Below, one piece after another: positions 50,607-60,646 of a stretch of 64,000 nt of DNA. Below the pieces are notes generated by a model that did no database searches, had not been told where the DNA came from, and saw nothing but the letters and a program-made list of their open reading frames with translations. The DNA is from an uncultured Clostridia bacterium (GTDB lineage: Bacteria > Bacillota > Clostridia > Christensenellales > Borkfalkiaceae). Location: the NCBI GenBank assembly GCA_934796775.1, contig CAKVPH010000008.1, positions 29,002 to 93,001 on the forward strand, given 5' to 3'. The first letter of the stretch is position 1, and every line of letters starts with the position of its first letter. The position numbers and the translations under genes are program-made.

Positions 50607-52058
50607 ATGGAAAACAATCAGAACAAAAAACTTCAGGACGAAGTAATCGAAAACACTCAGCCAAAAGGCGTTTCGGCAAAGACCGAAACGGATGAAGACG
50701 CGTCTTTAATAGTCACTAAAGACAAAAAGACCATAGTAAAACGGACAACCGTCCTTATTGCAAAAATCGTTGCGGTATTTGTAGCTATAGTAATTTCGTT
50801 TATGCTCGGCTTCGGTGCTAAATATGCCGTCAGCGACGACGATTATCTGTCGCTTAGCTTTATTTTTGATGCGTATAAACGGCTTTATTACGACGCAAAA
50901 GACACAAGTCTTCCCGATGCGCTTGTAGAAGCACTTATGGATCGTTATTCCGATTATTATACCGCCGAAGAATATCAGACGAGAATAAACGAAAGCAAAG
51001 GCTCGCGCGAGGGATTCGGCATTTCGCTCAGCGGACTTAAGATTTATAAAATAACGGGTAATTCTCCTGCCGAAAAAAGCGGGTTGCAGCCCGGCGGCGT
51101 TATTACGGAATACAAAAAGATCGGAGACGATAGTTTTATCGCAGCCGAAACAAACGAAAAGATCACCGAATTTTTAAGTTCGGTAAAGGCAAACGACGGT
51201 GTTGTTATGCGCGTTAAATACGACGAAGAAATTCATGAATATACGGTTAGAAAGCAAGCTTACAGAGAAACTTACGTTTATTACGAAGACTTAAGCGGTC
51301 GCTATCGTTTTTCCGACGATAACCCCAAAAATATAATTATGATTACAAAGTACGGCGAATCGAGTTTATCGCTCGGCGAGGACTGGGGCTATATAAAATA
51401 TACCTCTTTTTACGGTGTAAACAACGGCATCAGCGGCAGCAGTAAACAATTTACCACCGCGATCGATATGTTTTTTGAAAACGGCAGAAAAAATCTTATA
51501 ATAGATTTAAGGGATAACGGCGGCGGATATCTGTCTATCCTTCAAAAACTGAGCGGAGTATTGTGCCGCGAATTGCCGGGAAATATTAAAGACCGGTATA
51601 GCGGAAACGGCTGCCAGAAAGCAATACACCGTAACGGCGAAGATATTTACGGCATCGATATGACGGACGCTGCCGACGATAAAAAAGTAAGATATGCCGA
51701 ACGCATTGAAAAAATAGTGTTTTTAGCAAACTCTGGTTCGGCTTCCGCATCCGAAGCTTTAATGGGTTCGGTACTCGATTACGATAAATTCTCGGGCGCA
51801 AATTGCACCCGCGTAATACTCGACGCCACTTACGAAAACGGCAAGGAAGTATTCAGAAGTTACGGTAAGGGCATAATGCAGTCCACAATAACCAACGCGC
51901 GCACGGGCGAAGCGTTAAAGCTTACAACTGCAAAACTTTACTGGCCGCTTTCGGGTATCAGTATTCACGGCGTAGGTTTAACTCCCGAGCTGGACGAAAG
52001 AATTTTTGCTTCCGACGGCGATCCTATTAAAATGGCGCAAACAAAGGTTTTTAACTAA
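50607..52058 (+). CDS. S41 C-terminal processing protease (CtpA-like)
   Basis: A 483-residue protein with a cytosolic N-terminus of about 45 residues, one transmembrane segment (about 48-70) and an extracytoplasmic part. A PDZ domain at about 130-215 ('GFGISLSGLKIYKITGNSPAEKSGLQPGGVITEYKKI') precedes the protease core: 'NLIIDLRDNGGGYLSILQKLSGVL', 'KIVFLANSGSASASEALMGSVLDY' with the catalytic Ser, and 'GKGIMQST' with the Lys of the Ser-Lys dyad. Family members trim or degrade exported proteins. In spore formers they can process sporulation factors. It sits after a PucR-type gene and ends at a strong terminator. Confidence 0.93.
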   Translation: MENNQNKKLQDEVIENTQPKGVSAKTETDEDASLIVTKDKKTIVKRTTVLIAKIVAVFVAIVISFMLGFGAKYAVSDDDYLSLSFIFDAYKRLYYDAKDTSLPDALVEALMDRYSDYYTAEEYQTRINESKGSREGFGISLSGLKIYKITGNSPAEKSGLQPGGVITEYKKIGDDSFIAAETNEKITEFLSSVKANDGVVMRVKYDEEIHEYTVRKQAYRETYVYYEDLSGRYRFSDDNPKNIIMITKYGESSLSLGEDWGYIKYTSFYGVNNGISGSSKQFTTAIDMFFENGRKNLIIDLRDNGGGYLSILQKLSGVLCRELPGNIKDRYSGNGCQKAIHRNGEDIYGIDMTDAADDKKVRYAERIEKIVFLANSGSASASEALMGSVLDYDKFSGANCTRVILDATYENGKEVFRSYGKGIMQSTITNARTGEALKLTTAKLYWPLSGISIHGVGLTPELDERIFASDGDPIKMAQTKVFN

Positions 52059-52087
52059 ATAATAATAGTAAAAACAGTAAAAAATAC

Positions 52088-52119
52088 CGGCAAGGATTAA
52101 GTTCCTTGCCGTTTTTTTT
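52088..52119. terminator. Terminator between the convergent S41 and PBP genes
   Basis: CGGCAAGGA (52088-52096) pairs perfectly with TCCTTGCCG (52103-52111), followed by eight T on the plus strand. Confidence 0.92.
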
Positions 52120-54307
52120 ACTCTTCCCACCATTCTTTATTTTTAAAATCGTCTTTTTCGCAAACCAGAATTTCAGGCAGAACGTATTTTTCTCCGTAAA
52201 GTTTTTCGCCGCCCGATATCTGAACGTAAGGCGTTACGGTGTACGAGTAAACACCGTCTTTTAAGTTTTTATCAAAAAACTCCGCTTTATCGCATTCAAA
52301 AGTAGTTGTTTTCCCGTTTTTATCCGTCCTTAAAATTTCATAGCCTACAAAATCGTTTTTTTCTACGGTTATTTTTGCGCCGTCGTTTACTTTTTCTATT
52401 TTAACGTCTTTTATTTTTGGCGAAAGGTAGTAGTCGGAAATTTTTGACGGAACGTTCGATGCTAAAAAACTACTTTCAAAAGTATATCTTTCGGGTTGAC
52501 CGTCGGGGGCGAGCAAAAGCTTTAAATCGTCGTATGCAAACTTGCACAGTCTTACTCTTTTAACCTGAGCCGATTTCTTAAAATCTTTGGGCGGATTATC
52601 TTTATAGTATTCGTCCATTACGTCGCCTAAAAACGAAGCCGCCCGCGCACCCGTAAAATCGTTGGGTAAAAGGCTTGAGCTTTCCGCACTTATTCTAAGA
52701 GATATCACGTCTTGAGAAGTATAACAAACGGAGTAAACGTCGGTGTTTCCCTTTGCCGTTCCGTTTGTTCCGGTTTTTGCCGCAACCTGAAATTTTTTAC
52801 CCGAAAGTGCTTTTGCCGTTCCCGTTTCCGCACATTTTTTTAACATATCGGTAATGAGTTCTGCCGTGCCTTCGCTAAAAACCTGCACGGGATTTATCTT
52901 GTCCGACTGTATCGATAATCGACCTATAGCGGCACTTTTTATAAAATGAGCGGGGTAAAACGTGCCGCCTGAACAAAAAACGGTGTACGCTGCGGAAAGG
53001 GCAGAAAGCGTGCAGCCGTCGTCAAATACGCCCAAGGCAATCGACAGTCCGTTTTCATTTATGGGAATTTGCAACTTATCGGTAAATTGTTTTGCTTTAT
53101 TTGGCGTTACGCTTTCAAGTATTTTTACCGCGGGAACGTTAAGACTTTTTGAAAGGCAATCTTCCGCCGCCGTCCAACCGTAGTATTTATCGCCGTAATT
53201 TTTGGGCGAGTATCCAGAAAAATCCGTTTTTTCGTCGTTGATTTTTGTTGCGGGCGAGATTATTTTAAGCTCTGTTGCCGGCGCATATACGAGCAGGGGT
53301 TTTATAGCGGAGGCAGGCATTCTTTTTTTGTCGCCGCTGTCAAAATATACGGCTTTTACGCCGCCTGTTTTTGAAATGATATACGCGCTTTTATCGTAAC
53401 TTTCGCATTCCGAAATACCGTTTAAGGCGGCTTGCGCATTTTTATCGAAATACGTGTAAACGTGAATCGTATTTTTTTCGTAAGGGCTTATTTTAAAACG
53501 GGAAAAAAGTTCGTTTTCGGCGTATGAAAAGTAAGAAATGTTTTCGGGCGTATTAAGTTCCGCGCTCTTTTTGCTTTCAGATGAATATTCCTGCTCTGAT
53601 ATGAGATTTTGTTTTAACATAAGCGATAAAACAAGGTTTTTTCTTGAAAAATTATTGCTTGAAGCGGGCGAATAGTTCGCGGGCGATTTTACGGTTGCCG
53701 CCAAAGCTGCCGCTTCGCTTAGCGTAAGATCTTTCGCACTCTTTGAAAAGTAGGTTTTTGCCGCGTTTTCTATTCCGTATGCGCCGTTGCCGAAGTATAT
53801 GGAATTTAAATAAAACTCAAGAATCCGGTCTTTAGTGTATTTTTTTTCTAATGCTAAGGCAAGTTTAATTTCGCAAAGCTTTCGTTTTATGGTTTTTTCG
53901 GAAGATAAATGAGTATTTTTTATAAGTTGCTGGCTTATAGTAGAGCCGCCTTCCGCCGCTTTGCCCTTTAAAATATTGCTTTTTGCGGCACGCAAAAGCG
54001 CGTAAAAATCAACTCCTCCGTGCGAATAAAAACGCTTATCTTCAACTGCTATAAAGGCGTTTTTAACATAAACGGGCAGTTCGTTTAGAGCTATAAAAGA
54101 TTTTGTGTTGCCGCTTTTTGCAAAAAGCACTTCGTTTCCGCAGCTGTCGTGCCATATTATGTTTTGCCCTTGGCGCGTCAGTTTTTCGTCGTCAAAAACG
54201 GCGTCTTTGGTTACTACGGTAAACGCAACCGCGCCTATCGATATACCTGCCAGAAACACGCATAAGGTACTTAAAAATATTATAAAGATAACTTTGACTG
54301 CTTTCAT
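52118..54307 (-). CDS. Class A penicillin-binding protein
   Basis: A 729-residue bifunctional peptidoglycan synthase. An N-terminal transmembrane anchor (about 7-30) precedes the GT51 glycosyltransferase domain, with 'FIAVEDKRFYSHGGVD' (catalytic Glu), 'GGSTISQQLIKNTHL' and 'KLALALEKKYTKDRILEFYLNSIYFG'. The transpeptidase part holds SxxK as 'PASAIKP', SxN as 'SKSLN' and KTG as 'AAKTGTNG'. A C-terminal fibronectin-type domain ('DGAKITVEKNDFVGYEILRTDKNG') extends past it. It makes wall glycan and crosslinks. Segment 52911-52939 carries repeat copy D, which reads in frame as KSAAIGRLSIQ. Divergent from miaB. Confidence 0.94.
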   Translation of the reverse strand: MKAVKVIFIIFLSTLCVFLAGISIGAVAFTVVTKDAVFDDEKLTRQGQNIIWHDSCGNEVLFAKSGNTKSFIALNELPVYVKNAFIAVEDKRFYSHGGVDFYALLRAAKSNILKGKAAEGGSTISQQLIKNTHLSSEKTIKRKLCEIKLALALEKKYTKDRILEFYLNSIYFGNGAYGIENAAKTYFSKSAKDLTLSEAAALAATVKSPANYSPASSNNFSRKNLVLSLMLKQNLISEQEYSSESKKSAELNTPENISYFSYAENELFSRFKISPYEKNTIHVYTYFDKNAQAALNGISECESYDKSAYIISKTGGVKAVYFDSGDKKRMPASAIKPLLVYAPATELKIISPATKINDEKTDFSGYSPKNYGDKYYGWTAAEDCLSKSLNVPAVKILESVTPNKAKQFTDKLQIPINENGLSIALGVFDDGCTLSALSAAYTVFCSGGTFYPAHFIKSAAIGRLSIQSDKINPVQVFSEGTAELITDMLKKCAETGTAKALSGKKFQVAAKTGTNGTAKGNTDVYSVCYTSQDVISLRISAESSSLLPNDFTGARAASFLGDVMDEYYKDNPPKDFKKSAQVKRVRLCKFAYDDLKLLLAPDGQPERYTFESSFLASNVPSKISDYYLSPKIKDVKIEKVNDGAKITVEKNDFVGYEILRTDKNGKTTTFECDKAEFFDKNLKDGVYSYTVTPYVQISGGEKLYGEKYVLPEILVCEKDDFKNKEWWEE
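52911..52939 (+). repeat. Dispersed hairpin repeat, copy D (inside the PBP gene)
   Basis: On the plus strand ATCGATAATCGACCTATAGC followed by GGCACTTTT. It differs from the consensus of the other copies at one or two positions, although it lies in a coding region on the opposite strand. Confidence 0.7.
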
Positions 54308-54353
54308 TTGTATTCCTTAGCGCAAAAAGCTCAAAAATAATCAGATTTTTTGC

Positions 54354-54375
54354 GCCGCCTGTATGCCGCCTGTAT
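54354..54375. repeat. 11-bp tandem repeat upstream of the PBP gene
   Basis: GCCGCCTGTAT occurs twice in succession. It lies in the PBP leader next to a CGCAAAAA/TTTTTGCG hairpin. The remaining gap to miaB contains only the miaB promoter. Confidence 0.8.
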
Positions 54376-54436
54376 TATAATCGGCGTCAGCTATTTATAT
54401 TATTTTTAATTTATTACAATATATGCGTGAAAATTC

Positions 54437-54465
54437 TTGAAAAAAAAGCCGAATCTTAGTATAAT
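54437..54465 (+). promoter_or_regulatory. Promoter of the miaB operon
   Basis: TTGAAA (54437-54442) and TATAAT (54460-54465) with a 17-bp spacer. Confidence 0.8.
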
Positions 54466-54556
54466 AAATATACTTTTGTTATTATATAAATAGCAAACTG
54501 CAGCTTAACCTATGGCTATTAAATAAACGATAAATCAACTGCATAAGAGAGAAATT

Positions 54557-55906
54557 ATGAAAAAGAAATATTATATACACACTTACGGCTGTCAGATGAA
54601 CCTTCACGAGTCCGAAAAACTTGCGGGCATGCTGAAAGAAGCGGGTTATACTTTGGCCGACGAGCCGCAGGACGCTTCGGTTATAGTATTCGTAACCTGT
54701 TGCATACGCGAAAATGCAGAGCAAAAAGTTTACGGGCATATAGGCGAGCTTAAAAGTTATAAACGCGCTAATCCCGAGGCCATAATAGCTGTCGGCGGCT
54801 GTATGACTCAGCAATCCGGCGCGGCGGAAAAATTAAAATCAAAATTCCCGTTTGTGGATATAATTTTCGGCACGCACAACTTATGCGGTTTTATGGAAAT
54901 GCTTGAAAAAAAGCGAAAAAGCAAAAAAACGCTTATCGATATATCCGAAGAAAATCTTGAAAAAGAGTGTATTCCCATGGAGCGGACGAGCTACCCCAAC
55001 GCATGGGTAAACGTAATTTACGGGTGCGATAATTTTTGCACTTACTGTATAGTTCCTTACGTTAAAGGGCGCGAGCGTTCGAGAACGATTCCTGAAGTTG
55101 TGGAAGAAGTTAAAAAACTTGTCGAAAACGGATATAAGGAAATAACCCTTTTGGGGCAGAACGTAAACTCCTACGGTAAAGACTTAAAGAAAAAAGCCGA
55201 AAAAGAAGGGCAAAACCCGGATGATATCGGCGATTTTGCTGACCTTTTAGACGCTATATGCGAAAACGTAAAAGGCAAATACCGTCTGCGTTTTATGTCG
55301 AATCACCCTAAGGACTTAACCGAGCGGCTTGTTCTTGCAATGGCTCGAAACAAAAACGTCTGCCATTTAATACATTTGCCGCTTCAGTCAGGCAGTAACG
55401 ACGTGTTGAAGCGTATGAACCGCCGTTATACGCGCGAGCAGTATATGGAAAAAGTTGAGCTTATAAAGCGTCATATGCCGGACTGCGCTATATCAACCGA
55501 CGTTATGGTCGGCTTTCCGGGCGAAACTGAGCAGGATTTTAACGACACTATGGATCTTATGGAACGCGTCAGATTTTCGTCGGCGTTTATGTTCGTGTAT
55601 TCTCAAAGAGAAGGTACGCCCGCCGCGACTATGCCCGAGCAGATAGACCAAAGCGTTTCAAAACGCCGCATTATGGAAATGGTGGCGGCTCAGAATAAAA
55701 GAACAGCCGATTATTCCGCGGGTTACGAAGGCAAAACGGTTGAAATTCTGTGCGAAGATTACGACAAAAAGCGCGGACTTTATTTAGGACGCGACGAGTA
55801 CGGCAGAATGGGTTACTTTGCCTCGGACAGCGACGAACGCGGAAATTTTGTGAAAATAAAGGTAAACAGAGTAAACGGCATTTCGCTTTACGGCGATAAA
55901 GCGTAA
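54557..55906 (+). CDS. miaB: tRNA methylthiotransferase MiaB
   Basis: A 449-residue radical-SAM enzyme. The N-terminal UPF0004 domain has Cys ligands in 'YIHTYGCQMN' (Cys10), 'VTCCIREN' and 'GGCMTQ'. The radical-SAM motif 'YGCDNFCTYCIVPYVKGRERSR' lies at about 154-175, and a TRAM domain begins after about 380 ('YEGKTVEILCEDYDKKRGLYLGRDEYG'). It adds a methylthio group to N6-isopentenyl-adenosine-37 of tRNA. The order miaB-mutS-mutL is as in Bacillus, with miaA and hfq absent between mutL and ynbB. Confidence 0.97.
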   Translation: MKKKYYIHTYGCQMNLHESEKLAGMLKEAGYTLADEPQDASVIVFVTCCIRENAEQKVYGHIGELKSYKRANPEAIIAVGGCMTQQSGAAEKLKSKFPFVDIIFGTHNLCGFMEMLEKKRKSKKTLIDISEENLEKECIPMERTSYPNAWVNVIYGCDNFCTYCIVPYVKGRERSRTIPEVVEEVKKLVENGYKEITLLGQNVNSYGKDLKKKAEKEGQNPDDIGDFADLLDAICENVKGKYRLRFMSNHPKDLTERLVLAMARNKNVCHLIHLPLQSGSNDVLKRMNRRYTREQYMEKVELIKRHMPDCAISTDVMVGFPGETEQDFNDTMDLMERVRFSSAFMFVYSQREGTPAATMPEQIDQSVSKRRIMEMVAAQNKRTADYSAGYEGKTVEILCEDYDKKRGLYLGRDEYGRMGYFASDSDERGNFVKIKVNRVNGISLYGDKA

Positions 55907-55982
55907 AAATTTTACGTCCGTCATTTTAATAAAAATGCAGACTTATATGGTAAAGGTTGGTTAATCCGGAGGAAAAAACCAT

Positions 55983-58574
55983 ATGGCAAAGGAAAAAAAG
56001 TTATCTGATATGATGACGCATTACAAATCGGTAAAAGCAAAATATCCCGATTGTATAGTATTTTATCGTCTTGGCGATTTTTACGAGATGTTTTTTGAAG
56101 ACGCCGTCGAGGCTTCGCGCGTGCTTGAACTCACGCTTACGGGCAGAAGTTGCGGGCTTGACGAACGCGCGCCCATGTGCGGCGTGCCTTATCATGCGGC
56201 GGATTCGTATATCGCCACGCTTGTAGAAAAAGGGTATAAAGTGGCTATCTGCGAACAGCTCACCGAATCCGACGGTAAAAACCCCGTCGAGCGCGACGTT
56301 ATAAGGGTAGTAACTTCGGGTACGCTTACCGACGAACGGCATATGGACGAAAAGAAGAATAACTTTATTTGTTCTGTGTTTTTTGACGGCAAAATTTACG
56401 GCGTTGCGTGGGCGGATATAACCACGGGCGAATTTTTTGCTACGCAAAAGAAAACGGAGGACGAGCTTACCGATCTTCTTGCCCGAATCGACGCCGCCGA
56501 AACCATAGTTTACGATAAGATATACGAAACAATAAGAGATAACCCGTTATTTACTCACGGCGTGTTAAAAAGACCTTCGCCGTATAAAGAATATGCGTAT
56601 TCTTTCGGAATAGCCGAAAAAAAGTTGCTTTCTCAGTTTAAAATTCACGGGCTTGAAGCATTCGGCATAGCCGATAAAAAAGCCGCCGTTTCGGCTGCGG
56701 GCGCATTGCTTGAATATCTTGGCGAAACGCAGATGCACGCGCTTAAAAATATTTCGTCTATCGCATACGAACAAAAAGCCGACTACATGATGCTGGATTT
56801 AAACTGTATGCGTAATCTTGAAATATTAAAAAACGCGCATGACGGAAAAACTTTCGGCAGTTTGTTATACGTTTTGGATAAAACGTCCACGGCAATGGGG
56901 GGCAGACTGATAGTCGGCGTGCTTTCAAAGCCGTTGCAAAAAAAAGAGCGTATCGAATACAGGCTTGACGGCGTAGACGAACTATATAAAAACATACTCG
57001 TAACCAACGCTTTAAGGGAAACTTTATGCGATTTTAAAGACGTAGAAAGAATTGCGGGTAAAATATCCAACGACGTTGTTTCGCCTAAGGATATGGAACT
57101 TTTAAAAAATTCCCTTGCGCTTTTAACCGAGATAAAATTCAGATTGTCCGGGCTTGAAAGCAAAGTTCTAAAAGATATAGACGCGCGCTTTACCGATCAA
57201 AACGAAGTCGTGTCGCTGCTTAAAAGCGCGATTGTCGAAAACGCACCCGCTTCCGCCAAAGAAGGCGGCTTTATAAAGCGCGGGTTCGACGAAGAGTATG
57301 ATAAACTTGTAGATATCGGCACAAACGGCAAGCAGATAATAAGCGATATCGAAGCCAAAGAGCGCGAACGCACGGGAATTAAAAATCTACGCGTCAGCTA
57401 CAACAAGGTTTTCGGTTATTATATAGAAGTAACAAACTCGTTTTTGGATAAAGTGCCGTATGACTACATTCGCAAGCAAACTTTAACGGGAGCGGAACGT
57501 TTTATAACCGAAGAATTAAAGAGCTTTGAAGATTCTGTTTTATCTGCCGAAGAAAGACGACTCCGCCGCGAAATCGAATTGTTTGCCAAATTAAAACGCT
57601 ATCTCGGCGAAAAAATAGACGAGTTCAAAAAGATTGCGGAAAGCATTGCCGTGCTTGATTTACTGTGTTCTTTTGCGTTCGTTGCAAAAAAGAACAACTA
57701 CGTTCGCCCGGAAATTTCCGAAAAAGATAAACTCGAAATTACCGGCGGCAGACATCCCGTGGTAGAAAACGTCGCGGGGCAGTTTATCGCAAACGATGCG
57801 TTTTTGGATACGCAGGAAAATTCGATGATGATAATCACCGGACCTAACATGGCGGGTAAAAGTACATATTTGCGTCAGGTCGCTTTAATTACCATAATGG
57901 CGCACTGCGGCTGTTTTGTCCCCGCAAAGTCGGCTGTAATTCCCATAGTAGACAGAGTATTCACAAGGGTAGGCGCAAGCGATAACCTGCTGTTCGATCA
58001 AAGCACGTTTATGGTAGAAATGAGCGAAGTTGCGCTTATTCTGCGCGCGGCAACGCAAAAGAGCCTTATAATTTTGGACGAAGTAGGCAGAGGCACCAGC
58101 ACTTACGACGGTTTGGGGATAGCTTGGTCGGTCGTAGAATATATCTGCGAAAATTTAAAGGCAAAAACGCTTTTTGCAACGCATTATCACGAACTTTCAG
58201 AACTCGAAGGCGTTATAGAAGGCGTTAAAAACTATAAAATCACTGTAAAGGAATCCGACGGTTCTATAGTATTTTTGCGCCATATAGTCCGCGGCAGTGC
58301 TAATAAGAGCTTCGGTATAGAAGTAGCCGCGCTTGCGGGCGTACCCGAAGAAGTTACGCGCAGAGCAAAAGTAATTTTAAAGCGGCTTGAAAAAAACGAT
58401 CTTGCAAAGCGGGCTGACGTATCCGTTTTGGAAAACGCACACGAAGAGGAAAGAACTTTAAGCGACAGCGAGCGTATGATCGTGGATACCGACCTTAACG
58501 AGATTACGCCGTCAAAAGCTTTACAAATGCTGTTCGAGATAAAACAAAAGATCGAAAAGGAAAATAAAAAATGA
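55983..58574 (+). CDS. mutS: DNA mismatch repair protein MutS
   Basis: An 863-residue protein of usual MutS length. The mismatch-recognition N-terminus has 'YRLGDFYEMFFEDA', which contains the Phe-x-Glu wedge, followed by connector, core and clamp domains. The ATPase starts at 'GGRHPVVE' with Walker A 'GPNMAGKSTYLRQ' near residue 620 and Walker B 'LIILDEVGRGTSTYDG', and ends with the helix-turn-helix 'EEVTRRAKVILKRLE' and a dimerisation tail. Binds mismatches and recruits MutL. GGAGGA precedes the ATG. Overlaps mutL by 4 bp. Confidence 0.97.
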   Translation: MAKEKKLSDMMTHYKSVKAKYPDCIVFYRLGDFYEMFFEDAVEASRVLELTLTGRSCGLDERAPMCGVPYHAADSYIATLVEKGYKVAICEQLTESDGKNPVERDVIRVVTSGTLTDERHMDEKKNNFICSVFFDGKIYGVAWADITTGEFFATQKKTEDELTDLLARIDAAETIVYDKIYETIRDNPLFTHGVLKRPSPYKEYAYSFGIAEKKLLSQFKIHGLEAFGIADKKAAVSAAGALLEYLGETQMHALKNISSIAYEQKADYMMLDLNCMRNLEILKNAHDGKTFGSLLYVLDKTSTAMGGRLIVGVLSKPLQKKERIEYRLDGVDELYKNILVTNALRETLCDFKDVERIAGKISNDVVSPKDMELLKNSLALLTEIKFRLSGLESKVLKDIDARFTDQNEVVSLLKSAIVENAPASAKEGGFIKRGFDEEYDKLVDIGTNGKQIISDIEAKERERTGIKNLRVSYNKVFGYYIEVTNSFLDKVPYDYIRKQTLTGAERFITEELKSFEDSVLSAEERRLRREIELFAKLKRYLGEKIDEFKKIAESIAVLDLLCSFAFVAKKNNYVRPEISEKDKLEITGGRHPVVENVAGQFIANDAFLDTQENSMMIITGPNMAGKSTYLRQVALITIMAHCGCFVPAKSAVIPIVDRVFTRVGASDNLLFDQSTFMVEMSEVALILRAATQKSLIILDEVGRGTSTYDGLGIAWSVVEYICENLKAKTLFATHYHELSELEGVIEGVKNYKITVKESDGSIVFLRHIVRGSANKSFGIEVAALAGVPEEVTRRAKVILKRLEKNDLAKRADVSVLENAHEEERTLSDSERMIVDTDLNEITPSKALQMLFEIKQKIEKENKK

Positions 58575-60571
58575 GCGTTATTAACGTACTCGATAAAAAA
58601 GTATATAACAGAATATCTGCGGGCGAAGTGGTCGAAAGGCCTTCGTCTATAGTAAAAGAACTTGTTGAAAACTCTATAGACGCGGGTGCAAGCGAAATAT
58701 CGGTGATTATCGATCACGGCGGAATATCTTCCATTACCGTGCAGGATAACGGCAAGGGTTTGGAGCAAAGTCAGCTTGCTAAAGTATTTTTGCCGCACGC
58801 CACAAGCAAAATATCCAAAGCCGAAGACCTTGACGCTATCATGACGCTTGGTTTCCGCGGCGAAGCTTTAGCGTCGATAGGCGCCGTTACAAGAAGCACT
58901 TTCATTTCTAAAACTCAGGAGCAGGAAGTCGGCGCGGCAATAGATTGCGAAGGCGGCGAAATAGGCAACGTTTACGATTACCCCGCCTTAACGGGAACCA
59001 CCGTTATTTGTCGCGATTTATTCTTTAATACTCCCGCAAGATGCAAATTTTTAAAAACGCCTAAATCGGAAGAGAGCGAAATTGTCGTTTTGCTCACTAA
59101 AATTGCGCTTTCTCATCCCGAAATTGCGTTTTCATTAACTTGCGATAACGAAAGCCGTTTAAAAACTTACGGCGACGGACTTGAAGAATGTCTTGCAAGC
59201 GTTTACGGAATAAAAACGCTTGAAAATTGTTACGCTGTAGAGCGCGAAAAAAACGGCATTACGGTATCGGGGTATATCGGAAAACTTGATTTTACCAAGC
59301 CCACTCGCGCTTTTCAGACTTTAATAGTAAACGGGCGTTTCGTTACCGATAACACTGTAAGTTCTGCGGTTATGAACGCATACGGCAGTTACCTTATGAA
59401 AAGGCAGTATCCGTTTTACGTTTTAAATCTTACAATTCCGCCCGAAGCCGTTGACGTAAACGTTCACCCGAGAAAAGCCGAAGTCAGATTTTCGGATAAC
59501 CGCATCGTTTACGGCGCAGTGTATTCCACTGTTTCCGCAGTGCTTGACGGTTCTTCTTCGGCTATCGAAATAGTAAAAGACGACGGATTTGCCGCTCCCG
59601 AAAAAGTTCCCGAAACGTTTACTTCGTCCGAAAAGCTTTCGGTTTTAGACGAGAAAAAGCCTGCCGCTCAAAATATCGAGCTTTCTAAATGTGAACAACA
59701 ATCCGATATATCCGTTACTTCCGCTATGCTTGGCGATATGCCAGATAAAACGCAGAAAGATGACGGCATAAAAGATTTTGTTTGCGAAAGTATACCTAAT
59801 CCCTTTAATTTTTCTGATAAAAAGAAAGGTTTTTCGTATGCGGGCGCAAATAAAGGCGAAACGATAAAAGTTTCCGACAGTATTATCGGCGACAACACCG
59901 AAAATCTTTCGCCCGACGATATTTTTGCCGAAAACAAGCGATATATCGAAAAAATGGAAAAGGAAAAAGCCCTGCAGATGCAGCAGACCATTGCCGTCGA
60001 ACCGGTGATGTTTTACATAGGGCAGGCTTTTAATACCTATCTTATTTTTCAGTATGACGACGATTTATATATGATAGATCAGCATGCCGCGCACGAACGG
60101 CTTTTATACGACGAATTTTGCGAAAAGGCAAAGTCCGGCGTGATAGCAAAACAGACCTTGCTTTTGCCGTACGTGTTCAAGGTCTCGCGTGAGGATTTTG
60201 ACAGTATATATCAAAGATATCAATATTTCAGACAACTCGGAATCGAAATCGATAACGTAGGCGACGATACTTTCAAAATTTCCGCCGTGCCAAGCGAGCT
60301 TTGCAATATCAATTTAAAGGAGTTTTTCGACGATATTTTATATGACGATTCCTTTAAACAGGAAACTATTCCGCTCACTTTAAAAGAAAAGCTGATGCAA
60401 AAAGCATGCAAGCACGCCATAAAGGGCGGTGACTCGCTTACTCGCTCAGAAATAGACGCGCTTATGGCAAAACTTAAAGGCAATTTCGGACTAAAATGTC
60501 CGCACGGCAGACCTATTGCCGTAAAAATTTCAAGAAGCGAAATAGAAAAGTGGTTCAAGCGTATCGTTTAA
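58571..60571 (+). CDS. mutL: DNA mismatch repair protein MutL
   Basis: A 666-residue protein. N-terminal GHKL ATPase: 'RISAGEVVERPSSIVKELVENSIDAGA' (catalytic Glu and Asn), 'DNGKGL' and 'TLGFRGEALASIGAV'. The linker is long and acidic (about 335-470). The C-terminal endonuclease domain has 'DQHAAHERLLYDE' near residue 503, 'ACKHAIKGGD' and 'CPHGRPI', the metal sites of nicking MutL. In the DQHA-x2-E-x4-E motif the last Glu position is Asp, with Glu next to it. It is in an operon with mutS. Confidence 0.96.
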   Translation: MSVINVLDKKVYNRISAGEVVERPSSIVKELVENSIDAGASEISVIIDHGGISSITVQDNGKGLEQSQLAKVFLPHATSKISKAEDLDAIMTLGFRGEALASIGAVTRSTFISKTQEQEVGAAIDCEGGEIGNVYDYPALTGTTVICRDLFFNTPARCKFLKTPKSEESEIVVLLTKIALSHPEIAFSLTCDNESRLKTYGDGLEECLASVYGIKTLENCYAVEREKNGITVSGYIGKLDFTKPTRAFQTLIVNGRFVTDNTVSSAVMNAYGSYLMKRQYPFYVLNLTIPPEAVDVNVHPRKAEVRFSDNRIVYGAVYSTVSAVLDGSSSAIEIVKDDGFAAPEKVPETFTSSEKLSVLDEKKPAAQNIELSKCEQQSDISVTSAMLGDMPDKTQKDDGIKDFVCESIPNPFNFSDKKKGFSYAGANKGETIKVSDSIIGDNTENLSPDDIFAENKRYIEKMEKEKALQMQQTIAVEPVMFYIGQAFNTYLIFQYDDDLYMIDQHAAHERLLYDEFCEKAKSGVIAKQTLLLPYVFKVSREDFDSIYQRYQYFRQLGIEIDNVGDDTFKISAVPSELCNINLKEFFDDILYDDSFKQETIPLTLKEKLMQKACKHAIKGGDSLTRSEIDALMAKLKGNFGLKCPHGRPIAVKISRSEIEKWFKRIV

Positions 60572-60646
60572 TTAAAAAAAACGAGCTTTTATCTTATAAA
60601 AAATTTTTCGACTGCAAACATAAAAAAATCTGTAAATATATAAAAA

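Noticed and set aside
43933..54520. Shared CTTAACCTATG upstream of both spoVT and miaB
   Set aside because: Only about 11 bases in common and different context; too short to call an element.
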